The notes under the pieces: generated by a model | Seen by the model: the letters and a program-made list of their open reading frames with translations, nothing else | The model's database searches: none | What the model was told of the DNA's origin: nothing | Shown here: one piece after another, positions 56,570 through 64,000 of the stretch | Layout of the letters: each line of letters begins with the position of its first letter | Numbering within the stretch: the stretch's first letter is position 1 | Translations under genes and position numbers: made by a program | Assembly: GCA_964514215.1 (NCBI GenBank) | Contig: CAZEPW010000005.1 | Coordinates: 41,822 to 105,821, forward strand | From: CAYQUC01 sp964514215 | GTDB taxonomy: Bacteria > Pseudomonadota > Gammaproteobacteria > UBA6429 > Thiohalophilaceae | Length of the DNA: 64,000 nucleotides | Reading direction: 5' to 3'

Positions 56570-57676
56570 TCATTTTCGTAAAGCAAAAAAACCTTGATCT
56601 TCTGCAATAGAGGCCGGTCGAAATATATCAACCTTTCTAAAGTACTGATCAACCATATAAACACGGCCATCTTCATCTACCGCTAATCCTGCGGGTAACA
56701 TAAAATTTCCAAAACCAGGCTGGCTGTTTCGAGTTCCAACAGCCAGTAATAGCGCTCCTTTGGCATTAAATATCTGGAAATTGCCAAAAGCAGTATCAAC
56801 GATATAAATATTACCTTGCTTATCAGAACCAATACCTTTTGGTCGAGAGAACTGACCGCTGCGACGACCTATGCCACCAAAAGTGCGTAAGTATTTACCT
56901 TCTTGAGTGAAAACTTGAATACGAAAGTTTCCTCCATCAACAACATACAAATTACCATCCGCTGCGATAGTAGCTTCCCTTGGTAAATTAAGCTCACCCT
57001 TACCACTCCCACGTTTTGAAATAGTGTACAAAAACACTCCAGTTTGTGCATCAAACACCACCACTCGATGCCAATCACTTTTTACCCCTCCGGTATCAAC
57101 CACAAATAATTTTGTGCCTTCGGGATTAACCGTTAAACCGGCAGGCCGACTAAATTGTTCCGGTTTTCCAATTGTACGTAAGTAATTACCATCACGATCA
57201 TAAACAATGACATGCTTCATGCTCGCATCACAGACATACAAGTTACCATTTAAATCAACATCTAAGCCCATTGGTTTAAACAACTCACCCGGAGCATTGG
57301 TGCCAATTTCAAGATACTTTCCAGCGGGTTTATCAAAGACCATCACCATACGCCGTAGCGTATCCGACACAAATACCCGGCCCCGATGAACAGCCACCGC
57401 AAACGGTTTGCCCATGCCAATTCCGGTTTTTACTTGTCCGGTTAAAAATCGTTTAAAAGAAGCATTATCATCTTCTTGCACAACATCAGCACTACTCGTT
57501 AAACTTTCTTGAAAATACAACCGAGCTTCATTCGGTGCTGGCGGGTATACCGGTTTTACAATTTCAGGTAATACTGGTTTACTGCCACAAGCACTGAGCG
57601 TCAACAACGCAAGTAGAATAAATAATGTTGAAAAAAAATTAATTGCTTTAATGTTACTTTGATTATGTTCTAACAT
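56570..57676 (-). CDS. NHL-repeat beta-propeller lipoprotein 2
   Basis: About 368 residues. A hydrophobic signal ends in lipobox LSAC, followed by a linker and about six NHL blades (LFKPMGLDVDLNGNLYVCDAS; RPKGIGSDKQGNIYIVDTA; MLPAGLAVDEDGRVYMVDQ). It is a paralogue of the propeller at 47435: both start their mature parts with Pro-rich ..P..AR.Y. segments. Transcribed leftward, 240 bp upstream of the tetraheme gene. I take ATG 57676, preceded by AGGGGA at short spacing; a GTG at 57688 is the alternative. Confidence 0.88.
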   Translation of the reverse strand: MLEHNQSNIKAINFFSTLFILLALLTLSACGSKPVLPEIVKPVYPPAPNEARLYFQESLTSSADVVQEDDNASFKRFLTGQVKTGIGMGKPFAVAVHRGRVFVSDTLRRMVMVFDKPAGKYLEIGTNAPGELFKPMGLDVDLNGNLYVCDASMKHVIVYDRDGNYLRTIGKPEQFSRPAGLTVNPEGTKLFVVDTGGVKSDWHRVVVFDAQTGVFLYTISKRGSGKGELNLPREATIAADGNLYVVDGGNFRIQVFTQEGKYLRTFGGIGRRSGQFSRPKGIGSDKQGNIYIVDTAFGNFQIFNAKGALLLAVGTRNSQPGFGNFMLPAGLAVDEDGRVYMVDQYFRKVDIFRPASIAEDQGFFALRK

Positions 57677-57848
57677 TTCCCCTACCACTAAAATGAGTTG
57701 TTTTAATGCAAGCCATTAAAACCGATTACAAGTACAATAGCAGTATACATTTTTAACATTAGAATTGCTGTGCCATCAAGTCAGTAATTTATAAAATAAC
57801 AGCACAGTATTTAATTTAAAACATTTAGATGATAATATAGGCAAGTTA

Positions 57849-58925
57849 ATGCACGTAAACTTTAAAATATATAAAACCATCGCACAGCATTATTTACGCG
57901 GGTTGATCTCAACAACAGTAATAACGTATATCAATTTGAAGCGTTTAAACCTACTGCTATTTATCGCTCTCATCGGAATCAATCAACTTGCGAATGCCGC
58001 AGATATTAATCCAGCTAAGCTCTACCAACATTATTGTTCGGTCTGTCACGGTGATCGTGGTGATGGCAACAGTCATGCAAAACAAGGTCTAATACCACCA
58101 CCTCGTGATTTCACCAGCCCAAAATCTGCTATTGAATTAAATCAAAAACGAATGATACACGCCATTAAAGAAGGTGTGCCCGGCACGGCAATGGTTGCTT
58201 GGAAGTCTAACTTGTCTGAATCACAAATTAGTGCTTTAGCAAATTACATCCAACACACTTTTTTACGCGCAGCCACAGTCGCTAGTGCAACGCAAGGCAG
58301 CCAACTATATGCCGATTATTGTTCCGTATGTCATGGTGATACCGGTAAAGGCGCTGTTTGGGCAACGGCCGGATTACGCCCTAAGCCAGTAGATTTTACC
58401 GATACTAACAAGCAAGCAAAATTAAGCCGCAACCGAATGATCAAATCGGTCGCTTATGGTCGCGCAGAAACGGCAATGACCGCTTGGAAAGGGCGTTTAA
58501 CCGACACACAAATTGCAACCGTGGTTGATTATGTTATAAAAACTTTTATGACCGATAAAAAAATACTCAGTCATAACACATCACCAGCAACAGTAAAAAA
58601 TACCAAAGCCGATATGACACTAGCATTGCCAAATAATCTTAAAGGAAATGTAAAACGCGGTGCCGCACTCTATCAGCTTAATTGTAGCGCTTGCCATGGT
58701 AGTACTGGTGATGGTCGTGGTCCACGAGCCTATTTTATCAATCCCAAACCAAGAAATTTTTTGCATACTGCATCACGTGCTAGTTTTAATCGCCCAATAC
58801 TTTACCAAGCAATTAAAAAAGGTAAATTACGCACCGAAATGCCTGCGTGGCAAACCGTTTTTAATGAACAGCAAATTGCCGATGTGAGTGAATATGTATT
58901 TAAACAATTTATTCAAACAAAATAA
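57849..58925 (+). CDS. Triheme class I cytochrome c (three tandem domains)
   Basis: A 358-residue secreted protein with a long N-terminal segment ending in a signal peptide (cut near residue 51, NAA). Three tandem cytochrome c modules carry CSVCHGDRGDG, CSVCHGDTGKG and CSACHGSTGDG, each with a distal Met in TAMVAW, TAMTAW and TEMPAW. So they are class I, Met-His ligated and probably of higher potential than the bis-His cytochromes next door. Divergent from the NHL lipoprotein (172 bp between starts). First gene of a plus-strand operon. Confidence 0.92.
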   Translation: MHVNFKIYKTIAQHYLRGLISTTVITYINLKRLNLLLFIALIGINQLANAADINPAKLYQHYCSVCHGDRGDGNSHAKQGLIPPPRDFTSPKSAIELNQKRMIHAIKEGVPGTAMVAWKSNLSESQISALANYIQHTFLRAATVASATQGSQLYADYCSVCHGDTGKGAVWATAGLRPKPVDFTDTNKQAKLSRNRMIKSVAYGRAETAMTAWKGRLTDTQIATVVDYVIKTFMTDKKILSHNTSPATVKNTKADMTLALPNNLKGNVKRGAALYQLNCSACHGSTGDGRGPRAYFINPKPRNFLHTASRASFNRPILYQAIKKGKLRTEMPAWQTVFNEQQIADVSEYVFKQFIQTK

Positions 58926-59925
58926 CTGGCAACTCCATCCAGTAAAAAGTCAAACTTTCTTGACTTGGATCAACTTGTTACTCATTGTGCTTTTTTTTAC
59001 GCCGTCCGCAGCTCAATCACAGGTTAGTAGTAACAACTCGCGCACGCATGAGCAAGGACGTGAAATTTATAATTACCGTTGTTATTTTTGTCATGGTTAT
59101 TCTGGCGATGCAAAAACCCTAACCTCGAGTTACGTATCGCCAGCACCTCGAAATTTTAAACAAACTAAATTAAGCGATTTATCACGCAAAAAAATGCTGT
59201 ATGTTGTCACTAATGGCAAACCGGACACCGCCATGACGGCTTTTTCCAGAGTATTAAATTCAAACGAAATTTCCAGTGTGGTTGATTTTATACGAACAGA
59301 GTTTATGCAAAACAAACAAAGCAACAGCCGCTACCATACCACTGAAAATGGTTGGCCAAACCACCAACGCTATGCCTCGGCCTTTCCTTTTGCCACCGGA
59401 AAAATCGCCTTAGACAGCGCGTGGTCAAAGCTCAGCCCGAAACAAATGGCAGGAAAACGCTTGTATTTAACCAGTTGCATTAGTTGCCACGATCGTGCCA
59501 AGGTTAATAACGAAGGTGATATCTGGAAAAAACAGTCCATTTCCTATCCGCGAAATAACTACTCTCACACCAAAATTGATGCCGTCAGCTCGGCCAGCAT
59601 TTATGCAAAACACGACATATCACCCAACATAAAACAACTATCCAATCCAGCCAAATACGGTAAAAAAATTTGGTTGGATAATTGCGCATTTTGCCATGCA
59701 GCGGACGGTAGCGGACAAAACTGGATTGGCAGTTTTCTCGAACCAAATCCACGCGACTTACGCCAAGCAACATTTATGAAAAACATGACTCGAGAAAAAT
59801 TGCGTTTACGGATTAAAAATGGTCTAAAAAACACCTCAATGCCCGCTTGGAAAAACGTGCTCAGCAACGAACAGATCGAACAAATTATTAGTTACATTTC
59901 AGAAGCTTTTCACCCAATACAATAA
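58888..59925 (+). CDS. Three-heme cytochrome c with a degenerate middle domain
   Basis: A 345-residue protein with signal peptide and three CXXCH sites: CYFCHG (distal Met in TAMTAF), CISCHD (no TAM-like distal Met; the module is shortened) and CAFCHA (distal Met in TSMPAW). It is homologous to the preceding protein. ATG 58888 overlaps that gene by 38 bp in another frame; a TTG at 58960 would give a compact signal peptide without overlap, so the true start is uncertain. Likely partner of the upstream cytochrome. Confidence 0.88.
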   Translation: MNMYLNNLFKQNNWQLHPVKSQTFLTWINLLLIVLFFTPSAAQSQVSSNNSRTHEQGREIYNYRCYFCHGYSGDAKTLTSSYVSPAPRNFKQTKLSDLSRKKMLYVVTNGKPDTAMTAFSRVLNSNEISSVVDFIRTEFMQNKQSNSRYHTTENGWPNHQRYASAFPFATGKIALDSAWSKLSPKQMAGKRLYLTSCISCHDRAKVNNEGDIWKKQSISYPRNNYSHTKIDAVSSASIYAKHDISPNIKQLSNPAKYGKKIWLDNCAFCHAADGSGQNWIGSFLEPNPRDLRQATFMKNMTREKLRLRIKNGLKNTSMPAWKNVLSNEQIEQIISYISEAFHPIQ

Positions 59926-60058
59926 AATCACCAAAATGAGTGCTTAAAACATCTGAAAATACAATCTCGGATATTATATGTCGTTACTTTATGAAATAAT
60001 AGGATATTGTTGCTCTACCAATTTTCAATTAATTTAAACTAAATACAAAAAACTTAAA

Positions 60059-60586
60059 ATGCAAAACACAAAACCAACCATTTATTTTTTTTTATTATTC
60101 GTTTTGATTTTAAGTGCCTGCAATAAAACTGAATTTATAGCAGGAAAAGCATTTCCAATGGCAACCCTACAGCAGTTAATCACCGAATATAATCAACCAC
60201 TCGATATTAACAATAAATATTTACTCATTAATTTTTGGGCTACCTGGTGTTCACCTTGTCGAAAAGAAATGCCGGCTTTACAACAATTAAGCAATGAATT
60301 AGACAAAAACAAATTCCTCGTGCTTGGTATTTCAATTGATGAAGATAAAAATTTAATGCAGGAATTTTTACTGCAACACAAAATTTATTTCAATAATCTA
60401 CACGATCCAAAACAGGTTTTAGCAACGCAACAATTAAATATTCAAGGCTATCCCGAAACATTTATAGTGTCTCCAGACGGTATAATCATCAAACGCATAA
60501 CAGGTGAACAAAACTGGAATAGCGAAAAAAAACGAGCAATGATGAAATCATTTTATCAAACCAAAACACCAACAATAAACAAATAA
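60059..60586 (+). CDS. TlpA-family thioredoxin-like lipoprotein
   Basis: A 175-residue predicted lipoprotein (lipobox LSAC, Cys21) with a thioredoxin fold and active-site ATWCSPCRKEMP (C64, C67), then GISIDEDKNLMQEFL and QGYPETFIVSPDG (cis-Pro). TlpA/ResA proteins reduce apocytochrome Cys pairs before heme attachment or reduce other periplasmic disulfides. Its place among cytochrome genes supports a role in cytochrome maturation. 2 bp before the Sel1 gene. Confidence 0.9.
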   Translation: MQNTKPTIYFFLLFVLILSACNKTEFIAGKAFPMATLQQLITEYNQPLDINNKYLLINFWATWCSPCRKEMPALQQLSNELDKNKFLVLGISIDEDKNLMQEFLLQHKIYFNNLHDPKQVLATQQLNIQGYPETFIVSPDGIIIKRITGEQNWNSEKKRAMMKSFYQTKTPTINK

Positions 60587-60587
60587 C

Positions 60588-61223
60588 ATGAGATGGATAG
60601 CAACACTAATGAATAATGTTAGCCGATTTTATTTTATAAGTTATTTAATGCTGATGAATAACTTGAGTTTAGCCGATAATAATCCGGATTATATTCAAGA
60701 ACATGAAAAAGGCAGCATAGCGTATCAACAAGGTAACTTAATTCAAGCCATGTCGCATTTTGAACATGCCGCTAAAGCCGGTTACGCCCCGTCACAAACA
60801 ACATTAGCCTATATCTTAGATCAAGCCGAGGAAGATAAGCGTGCCTTCGAACTCTTTAAACAAGCTGCTGAAAAAAATTATGCCGCAGCACAGTTTGGCC
60901 TAGGAAACATGTATGCCAAAGGCGAAGGCACAGAAAAAAATCAAATAGTAGCAGGTATCTTAATTAAAAAATCGGCGACACAACAGCATACTCCTGCCAT
61001 GCGTGCTTATGCCTATGCGCTGGAATTTGGGCATTTAGGGTTTAGCAAAAACCCGGATTTGGCTTTTCACTGGTATCAATTATGCAGCGCAGCAGGTGAT
61101 CCAGTATGCTCGCGTCGGCTGCTACAAGTTTATAAAAACGCTGATTTAAATCAAGCCGCAAATAGCACTAAAGCCGCTACACTACAACAACAACTCAATC
61201 CGTCAAGTAAGGAGAAAAACTAA
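60588..61223 (+). CDS. Sel1-repeat periplasmic protein
   Basis: A 211-residue protein with an N-terminal signal segment and three to four Sel1-like repeats (AFELFKQAAEKNYAAAQFGLGNMYAKGEG; LAFHWYQLCSAAGDPVCSRRLL). Such TPR-like solenoids bind proteins. It is 2 bp after the TlpA gene and its stop shares one base with the next start (TAATG). ATG 60588 is used; 60609 is also possible. Specific partner unknown. Confidence 0.85.
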   Translation: MRWIATLMNNVSRFYFISYLMLMNNLSLADNNPDYIQEHEKGSIAYQQGNLIQAMSHFEHAAKAGYAPSQTTLAYILDQAEEDKRAFELFKQAAEKNYAAAQFGLGNMYAKGEGTEKNQIVAGILIKKSATQQHTPAMRAYAYALEFGHLGFSKNPDLAFHWYQLCSAAGDPVCSRRLLQVYKNADLNQAANSTKAATLQQQLNPSSKEKN

Positions 61224-61528
61224 TGCAAAAAATGCCAACGTTACTCATTTTCTGTATTTTGTATAACCCGGCATGGTTACTAGCAGCAAATACAACGCAA
61301 GGAAAGTTACTCTATGAACAAAACTGTTCCATCTGTCATGGCGCTCAGGGAATAAGCACCATGGCCAGCGCACCAAACTTTAAACGCGGTGAAGCGCTTG
61401 CCCAGTCTGATTTCGCATTACTCAACCATATTAACGCCGGCAAAAATGCCTGTCCCGCTTTTACCGGCATTTTACAGCAACAACAAGCATTTGATGTCAT
61501 CGCGTATCTCAGGACGCTCTATCGATGA
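61223..61528 (+). CDS. Small monoheme cytochrome c
   Basis: A 101-residue secreted protein with a signal peptide (cut near residue 20) and a single class I heme site NCSICHGAQG near residue 34. No TAM-like distal Met is obvious; the distal ligand could be elsewhere (for example in TMASA). It looks like a short cytochrome c5- or c555-like carrier. Overlaps both neighbours by 1-4 bp (good translational coupling). Confidence 0.9.
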   Translation: MQKMPTLLIFCILYNPAWLLAANTTQGKLLYEQNCSICHGAQGISTMASAPNFKRGEALAQSDFALLNHINAGKNACPAFTGILQQQQAFDVIAYLRTLYR

Positions 61529-62652
61529 AAGTCATTCATTTTATCTATTTGAGTATCGCATTCAGTATTAACATTAGTTTACAAGGCTGTAATGACTCTA
61601 CTAAAAATTCAGTTAGCAATCAGAATAACGATAACACGATAGAAACAGCACAACAAAGCAACACTCAATCATTACCAACAGTATTAAATGTTTTTCAAGT
61701 AGGTGAAAATGTCTATGTACGCTCATTAAAAATTGAACCAGCACGTAATGTCTTATGGGTAGGAACCTCACTCGGGGTACACGAAATCGATTTACAAACT
61801 CAAAATATTCGAAATACCTTCACTCGGGATCACGGCCTCGCCAATGAATATGTGTTTGCCATTGGCATCGATCCCGATGGATACAAATGGTTTGGAACCA
61901 ATGCCGGTGGCATGTCGCGTTATAAAGCTGGTGATTGGAAAACCTACTTTCCAATGCACGGCTTGGCAGATTACTGGATTTACAGCTTTGTAAATGACAA
62001 TGATGGTGGCTTATGGATTGGAACTTGGGCTGGAGCCAATTACTTAAATCGAAAAACCGGAAAATTCAAAACCTATGTTAAAGAATTAATTAATGAATGG
62101 GTCTATGGTTTGGCCGCGGATCAAAAAGGAAATATTTGGTTTGGAACCGAAGGTGGCGTCAGCCGTTTTGACGGCAGTTTGTGGCAATCATGGAATCACT
62201 CTGATGGCATTGGCGGCAAAAATAGTGATGCCTTAGCATTTAGCCGCAATACCGGTTTAGGCACCCGCTCACGACACGACTTAGGCATTATGGCTAGCGG
62301 TAAGCCGACGTATAATCCTAATTATGTTTTCTGCATCATGGCCGATCAACAAGACACAATTTGGGCTGGCACCTGGGGCGGCGGTGTATCCCAATTTAAA
62401 AATGGCAAGTGGACAAACTATATGATGAAAGACGGCCTAGCCGGGAATATTGTCTACAGCATGGCACAAGACAAAAATGGTGTTTATTGGTTTGGCACAA
62501 ACCGGGGCTTATCACGTTTTGATGGCAAAAATTGGAATACCTGGAATGTCCACAATGGATTAGCTGCAAATGATATTTATGCCATTGCCATTAATCATGA
62601 TGAACTATGGCTAGGAAGCCGTGGTGGTGTTAGCCGTTTGGGCTTTAACTAA
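61525..62652 (+). CDS. Reg_prop beta-propeller lipoprotein
   Basis: A 375-residue predicted lipoprotein (lipobox LQGC near residue 22) with about nine Reg_prop (two-component regulator propeller) repeats: VLWVGTSLGVHEI, GYKWFGTNAGGMSRY, GLWIGTWAGANYL, IWFGTEGGVSRFDG, WAGTWGGGVSQF, YWFGTNRGLSRFDG and others. No kinase domain follows, so this is a free propeller. Its start overlaps the small cytochrome gene by 4 bp. It shares a YNPNY-containing insertion with the next protein. Probably protein-protein contact or ligand sensing; unproven. Confidence 0.85.
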   Translation: MKVIHFIYLSIAFSINISLQGCNDSTKNSVSNQNNDNTIETAQQSNTQSLPTVLNVFQVGENVYVRSLKIEPARNVLWVGTSLGVHEIDLQTQNIRNTFTRDHGLANEYVFAIGIDPDGYKWFGTNAGGMSRYKAGDWKTYFPMHGLADYWIYSFVNDNDGGLWIGTWAGANYLNRKTGKFKTYVKELINEWVYGLAADQKGNIWFGTEGGVSRFDGSLWQSWNHSDGIGGKNSDALAFSRNTGLGTRSRHDLGIMASGKPTYNPNYVFCIMADQQDTIWAGTWGGGVSQFKNGKWTNYMMKDGLAGNIVYSMAQDKNGVYWFGTNRGLSRFDGKNWNTWNVHNGLAANDIYAIAINHDELWLGSRGGVSRLGFN

Positions 62653-62706
62653 TAATAAAAATAGTAAATAAAGCGATTTTAAAACTTTATTTAACGGGAG
62701 AAAACG

Positions 62707-63915
62707 ATGTTTACCAAATCAACACTAATAATCATTTTACTTATCGGGCTGATTATTGGTGCGTACACACTAGGCAAAAATCACAGTACTGAAACTAAAT
62801 CGGATATCAATGCCACATCAATCGCTAAAAAACCGGAAAAACAAATTACCGATGGCAAATTAAAAACGCACGCAATAGCAGCTGATAAAAATAGTAAATT
62901 TACGCATTTTAGAGTGGGCAACCGTAACGTTAAATCAATCTACGCTGAGCAAGATACTATTTGGGTTGGCACTTCAGGTGGCGTTATCCGTTATAAACCC
63001 GAAAATGATGATTATCGATTATTCGATGTGCGTAATGGATTACTTGCAAATGGCGTTTTTCACGTTAGCCGCTGGAAAGAAAACAAAATGCTAATTGGCA
63101 CCTATGGCGGTGGTCTGGCTATTTACGATGAATTAAATGATAAATTCAAAATATACAATGTACCTGACGGACTTGCCGATGCGTTTGTTTATGACGTATT
63201 AGTCATGCCCAATGGCGATATGTGGATTGCAACATGGTCAGGAGCCAATTTCGTCACAGCAGGTAAATTAGATGAACCTGCGGCTTGGAAAACCTTCACC
63301 GTAAAAAGCACCAATGGTGGTCTGCCAAACGACTGGGTATATGGTCTAGCGTTAGGTAAAAATGGCGAAGTATGGTTTGCCACAGAAGGAGGCCTATCAC
63401 GTTATCAAAAAGGCCGTTGGCAAAGTTGGAATCATAAAGATGGCCAAGGTGCAAATTATGATCTCGTTAAAAACGACAATCAGTTCAGCACCGATCCAGC
63501 CAAAGTTTCTAGCCATCATGCAAGACAAAAAGTTGAAATGGGCTTGGAAAATATTAGCACCGCTTACAATCCCAATTACATAGTCGCACTGACAGTCGAT
63601 CGACAAGGTATAGTATGGATTGGAACATGGGGAGCCGGATTGTCACGATTTGATGGCACAACATTTAAAAACTATACTGTTCAAGACGGCTTGGCAGCCA
63701 ACCACGTTTTCATGTTACATGAAGACCATCATGGTGTACTTTGGATTGGCACAAGCAATGGTATATCGCGCTTCGAAAACCAAACATTCAACACCATGAC
63801 AACAAAGGATGGATTGTTTTCAAATACCATTTTTTCAATGGATACCCAAAAAGACAATACGCTATGGGTTGGAAGCTTTGGCGGCGTTGCCAGAATAAAA
63901 TCGAAAGCGGAATAA
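62707..63915 (+). CDS. Membrane-anchored Reg_prop beta-propeller
   Basis: A 402-residue protein with an N-terminal transmembrane anchor (about residues 5-23) in place of a lipobox, a charged linker and a Reg_prop propeller with blades such as IWVGTSGGVIRY, MLIGTYGGGLAIY, MWIATWSGANF, VWFATEGGLSRY and WIGTWGAGLSRFDG. It is a paralogue of the preceding gene, including the insertion with SWNH and YNPNY. It has a strong GGGAG ribosome site and lies 54 bp downstream. Only 85 bp of sequence follow, with no further gene visible. Confidence 0.85.
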   Translation: MFTKSTLIIILLIGLIIGAYTLGKNHSTETKSDINATSIAKKPEKQITDGKLKTHAIAADKNSKFTHFRVGNRNVKSIYAEQDTIWVGTSGGVIRYKPENDDYRLFDVRNGLLANGVFHVSRWKENKMLIGTYGGGLAIYDELNDKFKIYNVPDGLADAFVYDVLVMPNGDMWIATWSGANFVTAGKLDEPAAWKTFTVKSTNGGLPNDWVYGLALGKNGEVWFATEGGLSRYQKGRWQSWNHKDGQGANYDLVKNDNQFSTDPAKVSSHHARQKVEMGLENISTAYNPNYIVALTVDRQGIVWIGTWGAGLSRFDGTTFKNYTVQDGLAANHVFMLHEDHHGVLWIGTSNGISRFENQTFNTMTTKDGLFSNTIFSMDTQKDNTLWVGSFGGVARIKSKAE

Positions 63916-64000
63916 AATCCAAACTAAATTAAAATAACCGTTTTTTTAGTTAACCTGAACTCGGGATAAGCAAATATAATTTAAATAAACAAATTAAGTC

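Noticed and set aside
63922..63951. AACTAAA/TTTAGTT hairpin after the last propeller
   Set aside because: All A/T except one pair, a 16-base loop and no T-run afterwards; not convincing as a terminator.

Overview
The window is AT-rich DNA from a gammaproteobacterium. Two 100-N runs (24694-24793, 30347-30446) show it is a draft or metagenome scaffold. I saw no rRNA, tRNA, CRISPR array or transposase. The left two thirds keep a gene order known from Pseudomonas aeruginosa: chpB-chpA-pilK-pilJ-pilI-pilH-pilG, gshB, tonB, yqgE, ruvX, pyrR, pyrB, pyrC', pilU/pilT, yggS, proC, yggT, metX, metW. The lineage cannot be fixed from this alone; an uncultured sulfur- or metal-cycling gammaproteobacterium would fit.

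Layout. 1-11745 (minus strand) is the Pil-Chp chemosensory operon controlling type IV pilus twitching. 12208-24334 holds gshB, then an insertion relative to the Pseudomonas order: an ApbE flavin transferase with a NusG_II protein, a periplasmic binding protein paired with a GGDEF-EAL protein, a monoheme secreted protein, a GNAT enzyme, a DUF6502/DUF5666 pair and a Gx transporter, ending at tonB. 24346-25060 is a 201-bp tandem repeat array. 25236-29964 is yqgE-ruvX-pyrR-pyrB-pyrC'-pyrK. 30078-33646 holds a Gly/Ser repeat secreted protein, a SHOCT membrane protein, an HDOD protein and a DUF5658 protein. 33970-36206 is pilT-pilU (minus). 36378-43744 is yggS-proC-yggT-yggU, a dynamin-like GTPase, metX-metW and a DUF4426 protein flanked by two copies of a dispersed repeat.

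From 43959 to the end lies a large accessory electron-transfer region with 35 CXXCH heme sites in nine proteins. A minus-strand block (57676 down to 43959) encodes an NHL lipoprotein, a tetraheme cytochrome that resembles nanowire-type (OmcE-like) cytochromes, a parvulin isomerase, an outer-membrane beta-barrel, four c7-type triheme proteins in mirrored order around two non-heme helical proteins, a second NHL lipoprotein, an 11-heme cytochrome whose first four hemes repeat the tetraheme protein, and a ResB-like protein. A plus-strand block (57849-63915) encodes class I cytochromes with predicted Met ligands, a TlpA-type thioredoxin, a Sel1 protein and two Reg_prop beta-propellers.

Reading of the whole: pilus motility and c-di-GMP signalling genes sit next to a candidate route that moves electrons between the periplasm and the outside. 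The electron-transfer region is the best candidate for an undescribed system. Its function is inferred from domain content and order only.
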